Shown here one piece after another: positions 8,491 through 17,041 of a DNA stretch of 64,000 nucleotides; within the stretch, counting starts at the first letter, position 1, and each line of letters opens with the position of its first letter. The position numbers and the translations under genes were made by a program. Under the pieces are notes generated by a model. It was not told where the DNA came from. It made no database searches and saw only the letters and a list, made by a program, of their open reading frames with translations. The DNA comes from Piscinibacter caeni (GTDB taxonomy: Bacteria > Pseudomonadota > Gammaproteobacteria > Burkholderiales > Burkholderiaceae_C): NCBI GenBank assembly GCA_003265685.1, contig QJOU01000001.1, positions 141,383 to 205,382 on the forward strand, written 5' to 3'.

Positions 8491-8967
8491 CTAGCGCCCG
8501 CCGGGCACCATGCCGCTGCCGATCAGGTGCAGCACCGCGGCCGCCGAGCGCGGCTTCTCCGGGGCCCAGCGTTCGATCTGCACGCCCACCGCCTGCACGT
8601 CGTCGAACTTGCGCGGCTTGACGACCTTCACACGCACCCAGCGCGCACCGAACTCGTCGATCAGGATCGTCGCCACTGCCTCGGCGAAGGCCTCCAGCAA
8701 CTGCAGCCGGTGCTCGCGCAGCAGGCGCTGCAGGCGCTCGCGCACCACGCCGTAGTCGATCGTGTCGCCGATGCGGTCGGTGTCGCAGGCGCGCGGCCGC
8801 GGCACGCCGGCATGCACGTCGATCACCAGCGGCTGCGCCTGGTGCAGCTCGCTGGTGTGGATGCCGATCACCGTCGCGCCGGTGAAGCCCTCGATGAAGA
8901 TCAGGTCGAGCGCGGCGTCCTCGGACGTGCGCGGGGCCGGTGCCAGGGGCTGCGGGCTGATGGACAT
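8491..8967 (-). CDS. folB: Dihydroneopterin aldolase-like protein (FolB family)
   Basis: A 158-residue FolB-fold protein. These aldolases cleave the side chain of dihydroneopterin to give 6-hydroxymethyl-dihydropterin, shared by folate and H4MPT synthesis. 'FIEGFTGATVIGIHTSELHQAQPLVIDVHAG' and 'DTIDYGVVRERLQRLLREHRLQLLEAFAEAVA' carry the family pattern (Tyr in DTIDYG, Glu in LLEAFAE). It lies in the C1 island, divergent from a sigma-54 activator, not among folate genes, so it may serve methanopterin synthesis. An N-terminal stretch of about 20 residues before the core is longer than in typical FolB. Confidence 0.82.
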   Translation of the reverse strand: MSISPQPLAPAPRTSEDAALDLIFIEGFTGATVIGIHTSELHQAQPLVIDVHAGVPRPRACDTDRIGDTIDYGVVRERLQRLLREHRLQLLEAFAEAVATILIDEFGARWVRVKVVKPRKFDDVQAVGVQIERWAPEKPRSAAAVLHLIGSGMVPGGR

Positions 8968-9013
8968 CAATTCGACCTTCGTGCGTGGGTGGTCCGGACG
9001 GTTTCGCCGTGCT

Positions 9014-9028
9014 GCAAAATGCGCGCCC
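9014..9028 (-). promoter_or_regulatory. Candidate sigma-54 promoter for the folB-like gene
   Basis: On the minus strand GGGCGCGCATTTTGC fits the -24/-12 pattern with GG-N10-GC spacing. It shares GGGCGCG and TTTGC with the candidate ahead of xoxF. It would place the transcript start about 36 bases upstream of the ATG at 8967. Confidence 0.4.
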
Positions 9029-9133
9029 GCGCCGGCGGACCATCGGTGTTTCCCGGGGGGGGACAGACCCCGTTGAAGCACACAATCCGCGGGCGAGTGC
9101 CGCAGCAGACGGCTCACTGTACCGGAGACACCG

Positions 9134-11179
9134 ATGACCCTGTCCATGCGCCACGCCGACCGCCACGCCGACCGCATCCTCGAGCTGGTGCGCAGTGGCC
9201 GGCCGGAGCTCGGCAGCGATGTGGTCGCGCAGTCCTGGGGCCGCTGCATCAACGAGTACCGGCTGCATCCGGCCAAGCCGCACGACCCGGTGTTCATCAG
9301 CCGCGTCGAGCTCGAGGAGCGTCGTGCCCGGCAGGCCGACATCATCGCCTGCGCACGCTACGAGATGACCACGCTGTACCAGCAGCTGGCCGACGTCGAG
9401 AGCGCGGTGGTGCTGACCGATACCGACGGCGTGATCATCCACATGGTGTCGTCGCCCGAGTTCGCCGCCGAGGTCGGCCCGCTGGGCCTGCGCGTGGGCG
9501 GCAAGTGGAGCGAGCACGACGCCGGCACCAACGGCATGGGCACCTGCCTGGCCGCCGGCGGGCCGGTGTCGGTGCGGCGCGAGGACCATTTCTACACCCA
9601 GTTCACGCAGCTCACCTGCTCGGCCGTGCCGGTGTACGACCCGTCGGGCGAGATCGCCGCGGTGCTCGACGTCACCAGCCGTTCCAGCCTGATGCAGCAG
9701 CACCTGCTGGTGCTGCTGGGCATGACGGCGCGCATGGTCGAGAACCGCCTGATCGACGCGCGCTACCGCAACGCGCACCCGCTGCACTTCCACAGCCGGC
9801 CGGAATTCGTCTACACGCTGCACGAGGGCAGGCTGGCGGTGGGCGACGACGGGCGCATCCTCGCTGCCAACCGCAGCGCGCTGTTCCAGCTCGGCATGCA
9901 GTCGATGGAGGACATCCGCACGCGCAAGATCGAGGACCTGTTCCAGACCTCGCTCGAAGACATGCTGCAGCGGAGCATGTCGTCCTCGTTCCACCCGGTG
10001 GTCACCTACCGTGCCAACGCGGCACTGCGCTTCTTCGCGGTGGCGCGCCGGCCGGCCACCGATGCCAAGGGCGCCCCGCTGGCGCTCGCCGCGGGTGCCG
10101 CGGCGGCGGAGAGCGCCAGCGTCGTCGCCCCGACGCCGCAGCGCGTGCCCCTGCGGCCGGCCGTGCCGCGCCCGGCCGGCGCGCCCGGCTCGATCTTCAA
10201 GGACCCGCGCCTGACCGCCCATCTCGACACCGCGCGCCGCGTGATCGCGCGCCAGACGCCGGTGCTGCTGTGCGGCGAGACCGGCTCGGGCAAGGAGGTG
10301 TTCGCGCGCGCGGTGCACGAGGCCAGCCCGCATGCCGGCGGCGCCTTCGTCGCGGTCAACTGCGCCAGCCTGCCGGAGACCCTGATCGAGTCCGAGCTGT
10401 TCGGTTACCGCGCGGGTGCCTTCACCGGCGCGCAGCGCACCGGCCGGCGCGGCAAGATCCTGCAGGCCGACGGCGGCACGCTGTTCCTCGACGAGATCGC
10501 CGACATGCCGCTCGAACTGCAGGCGCGCCTGCTGCGCGTGCTCGACGAGCGCCAGGTCACGCCGCTGGGCACCGAGGAGACGCACCCGGTCGACTTCCAG
10601 CTCATCAGCGCCAGCCACCAGCACCTGCCGCAGCGCGTGCGCGAGGGTCGCTTCCGCGAGGACCTGTACTACCGCCTGGCCGGCATCGAGCTGCTGCTGC
10701 CGCCGCTGCGCGAGCGCAGCGACCGGCGCGACCTGATCGCCCATGTGCTGGCCACCGAATCCGGCGGCGTCGGCGCGCTGTCGGCCGAGGCCGAGCGGCT
10801 GCTGCTCGAGCACCCCTGGCCGGGCAACCTGCGCCAGTTGCGCCACGTGCTGCGCACCGCGGCGGCGCTGGCCGACGGCCGGCCGATCACGCGCGAGCAC
10901 CTGCCTTCGCTCACCCAGGCAATCGCCCCCGCCGCGGTGCCGCCGTCGGTGGCGCAGTCGCGCCCCGCGGTGGCGGCGGCCGAGCCGGTGGCCTCGGCCG
11001 AGACCGCACTGCCGGTGAAACTCAATCCCATCCAGGCCAACGAGCGTCAGGTTCTGCTCCAATTGCTCGAACAGCACCGCTGGAACGTGAGCAATGTCGC
11101 CAAGGCGCTCGATGTCAGCCGAAACACCCTCTACCGCAAGCTCCACAAGCTCCACATCGAGGTCTCCCACCCCGACTGA
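9134..11179 (+). CDS. Sigma-54-dependent activator, GAF-AAA+-Fis type (AcoR-like)
   Basis: A 681-residue enhancer-binding protein that would remodel sigma-54 RNA polymerase. An N-terminal GAF-like sensor region covers about residues 60-200. A second, PAS-like segment follows at about 225-300. The AAA+ domain has Walker A GETGSGKE (about 381-388), the sigma-54-contacting GAFTGA loop (about 427-432) and Walker B 'GGTLFLDEI'. A C-terminal Fis helix-turn-helix (VLLQLLEQHRWNVSNVAKAL) binds DNA. There is no receiver domain, so a small molecule or protein probably controls it directly. Its 3' end overlaps the dmrB-like gene by 68 bases, joining it to methanopterin genes. Methanol, formaldehyde or a pterin are possible signals; none is shown. 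Confidence 0.92.
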   Translation: MTLSMRHADRHADRILELVRSGRPELGSDVVAQSWGRCINEYRLHPAKPHDPVFISRVELEERRARQADIIACARYEMTTLYQQLADVESAVVLTDTDGVIIHMVSSPEFAAEVGPLGLRVGGKWSEHDAGTNGMGTCLAAGGPVSVRREDHFYTQFTQLTCSAVPVYDPSGEIAAVLDVTSRSSLMQQHLLVLLGMTARMVENRLIDARYRNAHPLHFHSRPEFVYTLHEGRLAVGDDGRILAANRSALFQLGMQSMEDIRTRKIEDLFQTSLEDMLQRSMSSSFHPVVTYRANAALRFFAVARRPATDAKGAPLALAAGAAAAESASVVAPTPQRVPLRPAVPRPAGAPGSIFKDPRLTAHLDTARRVIARQTPVLLCGETGSGKEVFARAVHEASPHAGGAFVAVNCASLPETLIESELFGYRAGAFTGAQRTGRRGKILQADGGTLFLDEIADMPLELQARLLRVLDERQVTPLGTEETHPVDFQLISASHQHLPQRVREGRFREDLYYRLAGIELLLPPLRERSDRRDLIAHVLATESGGVGALSAEAERLLLEHPWPGNLRQLRHVLRTAAALADGRPITREHLPSLTQAIAPAAVPPSVAQSRPAVAAAEPVASAETALPVKLNPIQANERQVLLQLLEQHRWNVSNVAKALDVSRNTLYRKLHKLHIEVSHPD

Positions 11180-11780
11180 GCAGGGTGCGCTCGACAACGC
11201 GGCGGTCCCGACGCGCTCTCGCTTCGCCTGGTGCATCACCGGCTCCGGGCACTTCCTCGACGAATCGATGGCGCTGGCGCAGCGCCTGCCCGGGCTCGAC
11301 CTGTTCCTGTCGGACGCCGGCGAGGAGGTGCTGGGCATCTACGGCATCCGGCTCGAGGACCTGCGGCCGCGCTTCGCGCCGGGCTTCCGCCTGGTGCGCG
11401 ACAAGACCGCCAGCGCCGTGCCGGTGGGCATGCTGTACGAGGACATCTACCACACGGTGGTGATCGCCCCGGCCACGAGCAACACGGTGGCCAAGTGCGC
11501 CTTCGGCATCAGCGACACGCTGCCGACCAACATGTTCGCGCAGGCCGGCAAGCTGCGCATCCCGGGCATCGTGTTCGCGTGCGACACCGAGCCGGTGGTG
11601 GTGACGAAGTCGCCGCACGACTGGGTCACGCTGCGGCCGCGCCGCATCGAGCTCGACAACGTCGACCGGCTGCGCGAGATCGACTTCTGCCGCGTGGTGG
11701 CCTCGCCGGCAGAACTGGAAGCCGCTCTCGAGAAGCGCCTGCACGAACTGTCCTTGTCGTGGACCACATCCTCTTCCTGA
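11112..11780 (+). CDS. dmrB: Archaeal-type flavoprotein, probable dihydromethanopterin reductase DmrB
   Basis: A 222-residue flavoprotein of the AfpA/DmrB kind. DmrB from Burkholderia is known to reduce dihydromethanopterin to H4MPT using FMN; here the same role is inferred. 'AWCITGSGHFLDESMALA' is the flavin-phosphate region and 'IAPATSNTVAKCAFGISDTLPTNMFAQAGK' is the flavoprotein signature. The only in-frame starts (11094 or 11112) lie inside the 3' end of the activator gene, giving a long overlap; 11112 was chosen. The first 30 or so residues are rich in Ser and Thr and are probably disordered. It overlaps the next gene by 22 bases. Confidence 0.8.
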   Translation: MSAETPSTASSTSSTSRSPTPTEQGALDNAAVPTRSRFAWCITGSGHFLDESMALAQRLPGLDLFLSDAGEEVLGIYGIRLEDLRPRFAPGFRLVRDKTASAVPVGMLYEDIYHTVVIAPATSNTVAKCAFGISDTLPTNMFAQAGKLRIPGIVFACDTEPVVVTKSPHDWVTLRPRRIELDNVDRLREIDFCRVVASPAELEAALEKRLHELSLSWTTSSS

Positions 11781-13135
11781 CCGGCCGCCTGGCGCAGCCG
11801 CAGCTCGAGAAGGTGCTGGGCTCGATCGAGGACGCGCCCTTCACCTGGGAGGTGCGCGAGATCGGCCTGCAGGTCGCCGCGCTGATGACGGCGGAGATGA
11901 TCCGCCGCCGCGTCGCCGCGCCGGTGCAGGCGAACCGCATCGTCGTGCCCGGGCGCTGCCGCGGCGACCTGGACGCGCTCACGGCGCACTACGGCATCCC
12001 GGTGCAGCGCGGGCCCGAGGAGCTGAAGGATCTGCCGCGTTTCTTCGACCGCGCCGCGCGGCCGGTGGACCTGAGCGAGTACGAGCTGGCGATCTTTGCC
12101 GAGATCGTCGACGCGCCGCGCCTGTCGGTCGAGCAGATCGTCGCGCGCGGCCGCGCGCTGAAGCGCGACGGCGCCGACGTGATCGACCTCGGCGGCCTGC
12201 CCGAGACACCGTTCCCGCAGCTCGAGGACGCGGTGCGCGCGCTCAAGGCCGAGGGCTTGGCGGTCAGCGTCGATTCGATGGATCCGCAGGAACTGCTGCG
12301 CGGCGGCCGCGCAGGGGCCGACTACCTGCTCAGCCTGCACGAAGGCACGCTGTGGATCGCCGACGAGGTGGCGGCGACGCCGGTGCTGATCCCGCGCGTG
12401 CCGCACGACGAGGCGTCGCTCTTCGCCGCTGTCGAGGCGCTGCAGGCGCGCGGCCGCGCCTTCCTGGCCGACCCCATCCTCGACCCGATCCCGTTCGGCC
12501 TGACCGCCTCGATCGTGCGCTACCACCGGCTGCGCGAGCGCTTCCCCGAGGCGCCGATCATGATGGGCATCGGCAACCTCACCGAGCTGACCGAGGCCGA
12601 CACCTCCGGCATCAACGCGCTGCTGTTCGGCCTCGCCGCCGAGCTGAACGTGGCCGCCGTGCTGACCACGCAGGTCAGCGCGCATGCGCGCCGCGCGGTG
12701 CGCGAGGCCGACTGGGCGCGCCGCATCATGCATGCCGCGGCACGCCAGCGCTCGCTGCCCAAGGGGCTGTCCGACGCGCTGATGACGGTGCACGCGAAGC
12801 ACCCGTTCCCCGACTCGCCCGAGGAGATCGCCGCGACGGCCGCGCAGGTGCGCGACCCGAACTTCCGCGTGCAGGTGTCCGAGGCCGGCGTGCACGTCTA
12901 CAACCGCGACGGCCTGCGCACCGGGCAGGGTGCCTTCGAGCTGTGGCCGCAGCTCCACCTGGAAAACGATGCCTCGCACGCCTTCTACATGGGCGTGGAA
13001 CTTGCACATGCAGAGCTCGCCTGGCGGCTCGGCAAGCGTTACGTGCAGGACCAGCCGCTGGACTGGGGCTGCGCCGACGAGCGCGACGCCGAGGACCTGA
13101 ACGCCTGGTGTGCACCGGGCACGACGAGACGATGA
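11759..13135 (+). CDS. Dihydropteroate synthase-like protein of the H4MPT pathway
   Basis: A 458-residue protein with a dihydropteroate-synthase-like barrel in its middle ('GADVIDLGGLPETPFPQLEDAV', 'VSVDSMDPQELLRGGRAGADYLLSL', 'FLADPILDPIPFGL'). An N-terminal domain of about 120 residues is unlike folate enzymes. The start is GTG 11759. Related proteins occur in methylotroph H4MPT islands. They are thought to couple the pterin to the ribosylated aminobenzene made by MptG, which ordinary FolP cannot do. That assignment is family inference. It overlaps dmrB upstream and the DUF447 gene downstream (ATGA). Confidence 0.8.
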   Translation: MDHILFLTGRLAQPQLEKVLGSIEDAPFTWEVREIGLQVAALMTAEMIRRRVAAPVQANRIVVPGRCRGDLDALTAHYGIPVQRGPEELKDLPRFFDRAARPVDLSEYELAIFAEIVDAPRLSVEQIVARGRALKRDGADVIDLGGLPETPFPQLEDAVRALKAEGLAVSVDSMDPQELLRGGRAGADYLLSLHEGTLWIADEVAATPVLIPRVPHDEASLFAAVEALQARGRAFLADPILDPIPFGLTASIVRYHRLRERFPEAPIMMGIGNLTELTEADTSGINALLFGLAAELNVAAVLTTQVSAHARRAVREADWARRIMHAAARQRSLPKGLSDALMTVHAKHPFPDSPEEIAATAAQVRDPNFRVQVSEAGVHVYNRDGLRTGQGAFELWPQLHLENDASHAFYMGVELAHAELAWRLGKRYVQDQPLDWGCADERDAEDLNAWCAPGTTRR

Positions 13136-13713
13136 ACGACCAGATCTTCGAGGCGGTGGTGACCACGGTCAGCGCCGAGGGCGCGAGCCATGTCGCGCCG
13201 ATGGGTGTGCGCTACCAGTCCGGCCGCGTGGTGCTGATGCCGTTCAAGCCCTCGACCACCCTGGCCAACATCCTGGCCACCGGCCACGCGGTGCTGAACA
13301 TCGTGGTCGACGGTCGGGTGTTCGCGGGCTGCGTCACCGGGCGCCGCGCCTGGCCGACGCTGCCGGCCGAACGGATCCCCGGCGTGCGCCTAGCGGCGGC
13401 GCTCAGCCATGTCGAGCTGCGCCTGGCCGAGCAGGCGGACGACCCGCAGCGGCCGGTGCTGCGCATGGAGCGCGTCCACGAGGTCGTGCACTCGGTGTTC
13501 CCCGGGCTCAACCGTGCGCAGGCGGCGGTGGTGGAGGGCGCGGTGCTGGTCAGCCGGCTGCACATGCTGCCGGCGCAGAAGGTCGACGCCGAGATGGCCT
13601 ACCTGCAGATCGCGATCGACAAGACCGCCGGCGCCGGCGAACACGAGGCCTGGGGCTGGCTGCGCGAGGCGGTCGCCGCGCACCGCGCGCAGGCCGCGGA
13701 GGCGCCGCGATGA
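13132..13713 (+). CDS. DUF447 family protein of the C1 island
   Basis: A 193-residue protein of the DUF447 family, shared by methanogens and H4MPT-using bacteria. It begins 'MNDQIFEAVVTTVSAEGASHVAPMGVRY', which resembles split-barrel flavin-binding proteins ('APMGV', then 'VLMPFKPSTTLANIL'). 'ERVHEVVHSVFPGLNRAQAAVVEGAVLVSRLHMLP' is the conserved C-terminal segment. Its catalytic role is unknown to me. It is coupled by ATGA overlaps to genes on both sides, pointing to a stoichiometric or sequential role with the DHPS-like and MfnB-like proteins. Confidence 0.75.
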   Translation: MNDQIFEAVVTTVSAEGASHVAPMGVRYQSGRVVLMPFKPSTTLANILATGHAVLNIVVDGRVFAGCVTGRRAWPTLPAERIPGVRLAAALSHVELRLAEQADDPQRPVLRMERVHEVVHSVFPGLNRAQAAVVEGAVLVSRLHMLPAQKVDAEMAYLQIAIDKTAGAGEHEAWGWLREAVAAHRAQAAEAPR

Positions 13714-14453
13714 TCCGCCTGCTGGTCAGCGTGCGCGATGTCGAGGAGGCGCTCGTCGCGGCCCGGGGCGGGGCCGACTTCATCGACCTGAAGGAGCCGG
13801 GGCAGGGCGCGCTCGGCGGCCTGCCGATTGAAACCATCGGCGCGATCGTCGCCGCCCTGCGCGGCGCGGGCTGCCGGCTGCCGGTCAGCGCGACGATCGG
13901 CGACGTCGCGCTGGACGAGGCCGACGAGATCCTGCGCCGCGTCGCGGCGGTCGCGGCCTGCGGCGTGGACGTCGTCAAGGTCGGCCTTCCGCGCGAGGAC
14001 GGCGCGGTCGCGGTGCTCGATCGCCTGGCCGGCTGCGGCCACCCGGTCATCCCGGTCTTCATCGCCGACCGCGGCCTCGACCCGGCCACGCTCGTCCATG
14101 CCCTCGGGCTGGGCTTTCCCGGCGTGATGGCCGACACGGCCGACAAGTCGGCCGGCTGCCTGTTCGATGCGGTGTCGGTGCTGGCGCTGTCGCGCTTCGT
14201 CACGCGCGCCCGCACGGCCGGCACGATGGTCGGGCTGGCCGGTGCGCTGCGCCTGAAGCACCTGGAGCGGCTGGCCGGCCTCGCGCCGGACTTCGCCGGC
14301 TTCCGCAGCGCGGTATGCGCCGGCGCGCGCGACGGCCGGCTCGAGCCGGACCTGCTGGAGACGCTGGTGCAGGCGCTGCGCCGCGTTCAGGCGCCGAGCG
14401 AGCGCGCCTCGCCGATCAGCAGCGAGCGCATGCGCGCCAGCTCGCCCTTGTGA
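13710..14453 (+). CDS. mfnB: (5-formylfuran-3-yl)methyl phosphate synthase-like protein (MfnB)
   Basis: A 247-residue protein of the archaeal MfnB family. MfnB makes the furan ring of methanofuran from two glyceraldehyde 3-phosphates. 'LLVSVRDVEEALVAARGGADFIDLKEPGQGALGG' at the N terminus is diagnostic. 'VDVVKVGL', 'VMADTADKSAGCLFD' and 'VGLAGALRLKHLERLAGLAPDFAGFRSAVCAGARDGRLE' also fit the lysine-dependent TIM barrel. It sits at the end of the activator run and overlaps the convergent mfnE-like gene tail to tail by 67 bases. Function in methylofuran synthesis is inferred from the family. Confidence 0.86.
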   Translation: MIRLLVSVRDVEEALVAARGGADFIDLKEPGQGALGGLPIETIGAIVAALRGAGCRLPVSATIGDVALDEADEILRRVAAVAACGVDVVKVGLPREDGAVAVLDRLAGCGHPVIPVFIADRGLDPATLVHALGLGFPGVMADTADKSAGCLFDAVSVLALSRFVTRARTAGTMVGLAGALRLKHLERLAGLAPDFAGFRSAVCAGARDGRLEPDLLETLVQALRRVQAPSERASPISSERMRASSPL

Positions 14454-14986
14454 ACCACGTCGATCGGGAACGCCGCGCCGCGCGCGATGCCGGCGAAGCG
14501 CCGATCGAGCACGCCCGCCTCCTCCAGCTCCGCCAGGCTCGCCTGCGGGTCGATGGCGCAGGACTTCACCACCACCATGTGCTCGGCATTGAGCTGGCGC
14601 GCCAGGTCCAGCGCGATGCTGTCGCCGGTGAGATCCCAGTTGGCCAGCGGGTCGGGCCCGTCGCGCATCCAGTCGTAGGGCAGCCACAGCGCGGTGTGGC
14701 CGGCGTGCAGCACCTGGCGAATCTCCTCCATGCTGCGCGCGAGGCGCAGCGCCGGGTTGATGCCATGGGCCAGGTAGGCGGTCTGCGCCATGGCCAGCAC
14801 CGCCATGTTGTGGGCCGGCAGGTCGTCGAACTGCCAGCGCACCTGCGCTTGCCGCACCTCGTCGGCGAAGCGTCCGCCGCCGCAGACCACGGTGACACGG
14901 CCGCCGCCGAGCCGGGCGAGCAGGTCCAGCCATTGCGGCAGGGCCGGGTCGCCGTTCAGGCTGCCGCCGAGCTTGACGACCCACAT
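14387..14986 (-). CDS. mfnE: Amino-acid-kinase-fold protein, probable MfnE
   Basis: A 199-residue kinase of the archaeal COG2054 type. In archaea MfnE phosphorylates aminomethylfuran phosphate to the diphosphate used for coupling. 'MWVVKLGGSLNGDPALPQWL' and 'VTVVCGGGRFADEVR' are the kinase glycine loops. 'ALWLPYDWMRDGPDPLANWDLTGDSIALDLARQLNAEHMVVVKS' is the typical island form, ending with the acidic substrate region. The start ATG overlaps the upstream stop as TGATG. The tail overlaps mfnB on the opposite strand. Role in methylofuran synthesis is family inference. Confidence 0.8.
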   Translation of the reverse strand: MWVVKLGGSLNGDPALPQWLDLLARLGGGRVTVVCGGGRFADEVRQAQVRWQFDDLPAHNMAVLAMAQTAYLAHGINPALRLARSMEEIRQVLHAGHTALWLPYDWMRDGPDPLANWDLTGDSIALDLARQLNAEHMVVVKSCAIDPQASLAELEEAGVLDRRFAGIARGAAFPIDVVHKGELARMRSLLIGEARSLGA

Positions 14987-16044
14987 CAGCGCAGGTCCTC
15001 CGCGAGCAGCGCCGCCACCGCGACGGCCGGGGCGCACACGCCGGCCCAGCGGGCCGTGCCGGGCGCGGCCGTGGGGGCGAGCGGGGCGATGTCGCGCCCG
15101 TAGTCGAGCGCCGTGGCGCCGGCGCTCAGCAGCTCCGGCACCAGGAAGGCGCCGCAGCCCGCGCCCACCAGCAGCAGCGCGGCCTCGCGCGGCTGCGAGC
15201 CGAGCACGTGGTCGAGCTGGCTGCGCAGTTCGGCGAGCTGCAGGGCGCGCCAGGCCCGCGCGAACTCGAGCCATTCGGCCGCGTCGGCGTCGCGCGCGTC
15301 GAGCCCGATCATGCGCGCCAGCCGGGCGCGCGAGCCGGCGGCGTCCTTCGCCGCATGATCGGCGCTGGGCTGCTGGTCGTGCGCCGGGTCGAGCTCGCCG
15401 GTGAGCCGGTAGACGTCGGCCGTGGTGGCGAAGAACTCGTTCATCACGTTCAGCCGTTCGCCGCGCCAGGGCACACGGCGCGCGACGGCGCACAGCGGGG
15501 TGCGCACCACGCCCTGGTAGACCAGCTCGCCGCGCGCCAGGCGCTGCACGTCGCTGCGGCTGGTGGTGGGCACGCGGCCGTTGGCGAAGGCGATCAGGTC
15601 GGTGGTCGTGCTGCCGATGTCGACCAGCACGCCGGCCGAGCGCGGCAGCGCACGGGCGACATGGCGCGCCGTCGCGAGCCAGTTGGCCGAGGCGATCTGC
15701 AGCCACTGCCGCCCGGCCTGCGCGGCGTCGCACCAGCCGGCATCGCCGGCGAAGAAACGCGGTGCGTGCAGCGCGCCGGCCAGCAGCGCGGCGATGCGCT
15801 GCACGCCGTGTTCGCGGTGCTCGAACAGGTCGACCATCTCGCCGGTCATCGTGACCGCGTGCTGCGCCTGCGCCAGTCCGGGCCAGCGGGTTGCGGCCTG
15901 CGCCAGCACGTGCTCCAGGTGCTCGGTGCCCTGCCACAGCGCGCAGGGCCATTGCGCCACGTCGAGCACCCGCGAGCCGACCAGGCGGCAGGCCTTGACA
16001 TGCGCGCCGCCGACATCCCAGCCGAAGCACTGCGGCTCAGCCAT
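14986..16044 (-). CDS. mfnF: H4MPT-linked C1 pathway protein of the COG1548 kinase-like family, probable MfnF
   Basis: A 352-residue protein with the hydantoinase/sugar-kinase (actin-like) fold. 'CFGWDVGGAHVKACRL' is the first phosphate-binding strand pair and 'VLVDIGSTTTDLIAFANG' the second. 'LLLVGAGCGAFLVPELL' closes the nucleotide site. Archaeal MfnF joins the furan diphosphate to glutamyl-tyramine; the bacterial protein probably makes the matching bond of methylofuran. An in-frame ATG 25 codons upstream (16119) lies well inside the mfnD-like gene, and ATG 16044 gives a neat 8-base overlap, so the latter was chosen. Confidence 0.8.
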   Translation of the reverse strand: MAEPQCFGWDVGGAHVKACRLVGSRVLDVAQWPCALWQGTEHLEHVLAQAATRWPGLAQAQHAVTMTGEMVDLFEHREHGVQRIAALLAGALHAPRFFAGDAGWCDAAQAGRQWLQIASANWLATARHVARALPRSAGVLVDIGSTTTDLIAFANGRVPTTSRSDVQRLARGELVYQGVVRTPLCAVARRVPWRGERLNVMNEFFATTADVYRLTGELDPAHDQQPSADHAAKDAAGSRARLARMIGLDARDADAAEWLEFARAWRALQLAELRSQLDHVLGSQPREAALLLVGAGCGAFLVPELLSAGATALDYGRDIAPLAPTAAPGTARWAGVCAPAVAVAALLAEDLR

Positions 16045-16978
16045 GGCCGGCTCCGGCGCCGCGCCCGGCCAGCAGCTCGGCGGCGATGTTGCGCCCGAGC
16101 GAGGCCGACAGCCCGACATACGCGCTCGTCACGCGCGGGTTGATCTCGATGAGCACCGGGCCGCGCTGCGGATGCCAGACGACGTCGAGGCCGACGAAGC
16201 CGTGCAGGCCCGGCAGCGCCTGCGCCACCTGTGCGGCCAGCGCCGCCAGGGCCGGGCGGCGTGTATCGTCGGCCGGGATCACGTTGACGTCGACACCGCG
16301 GAAGTGCAGTGCGCCAGCGCCGTCCACGACGATGTGCTGCCGGTTCACGCTCAGCAGGTCGGCGCTGCCGTCGCGGCACAGCATCGACACGCTGAGCGCC
16401 TCGCCCTCGACCCAGGGCTCCAGCCAGGCGCTGCCGGCCGGACGCGAGGCGAGGTCGCGCGCGGCGGCGCTGCGCTCGAGGTGCACGCGCGAGTCGATCG
16501 CGCCCGTGCCGTCGTCGGGCTTGACCACCCAGCGCCGCACCGAGGGGTCGTCGCGCCAGGCCAGCGGCGTGGCGACGCCCTGCGCGTGCAGTTGCTCCAC
16601 CGTCGCGCGCTTGCTCGAGGCCACCGCGATGGCCGCGGGCGTGCAGCCGAGCCAGCGCGCCGGCTCGACCGCCGCGGCCAACCGGCGCAACAGCCCGCCG
16701 GTCTCCGGGGCGACCAGCCAGACCGCGTCGTGCTGGCGGGCCTGCCGGGCGACGAAATCCGTCGGTGTCTCGCCCGGGCGTGCGCTGGCGCAGGAAGCGC
16801 CGGGCGGATTCGTGCCGGCGGCGTCACAGGTGGCGACGGTGACGGCACAATCGGGCGCACACAACATGTCGAGCACCATCGCATCGCGCATCGCGACGCC
16901 CATCGGCATCAGCTCGGCGGCGGCCTGCGGGTCGTCGTCGAGGCGGCCGCCGCCGCTGAGATACTCGTAGACGAACAC
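16037..16978 (-). CDS. mfnD: ATP-grasp ligase, probable MfnD (tyrosine/tyramine-glutamate ligase type)
   Basis: A 313-residue ATP-grasp protein of the COG1821 family. Archaeal MfnD ligates glutamate to tyramine. 'VFVYEYLSGGG' opens the conserved domain, 'RRWVVKPDDGTGAIDSRV' is the ATP loop and 'GLDVVWHPQRGPVLIEINPRVTSAYVGL' holds the metal ligands. No ATG suits the start; GTG 16978 sits exactly at the start of homology and is proposed. No tyramine-forming decarboxylase (MfnA) is visible, in line with reports that bacterial methylofuran carries tyrosine in place of tyramine. It heads the minus-strand operon mfnD-mfnF-mfnE. Confidence 0.78.
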   Translation of the reverse strand: MFVYEYLSGGGRLDDDPQAAAELMPMGVAMRDAMVLDMLCAPDCAVTVATCDAAGTNPPGASCASARPGETPTDFVARQARQHDAVWLVAPETGGLLRRLAAAVEPARWLGCTPAAIAVASSKRATVEQLHAQGVATPLAWRDDPSVRRWVVKPDDGTGAIDSRVHLERSAAARDLASRPAGSAWLEPWVEGEALSVSMLCRDGSADLLSVNRQHIVVDGAGALHFRGVDVNVIPADDTRRPALAALAAQVAQALPGLHGFVGLDVVWHPQRGPVLIEINPRVTSAYVGLSASLGRNIAAELLAGRGAGAGHG

Positions 16979-17041
16979 CCGCCGCAGCGCCCCGGCCTGC
17001 CCAACGCCTCCGCCGTCCTGCCGGCTCACATCCGCCCCCTC

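Noticed and set aside
8231..11338. A 1035-codon open frame on the minus strand opposite the folB-like gene and sigma-54 activator
   Set aside because: Its sequence is low-complexity (His-, Arg- and Gly-rich) and has no domain; the plus-strand activator has clear AAA+ motifs. High GC makes long antisense frames common.
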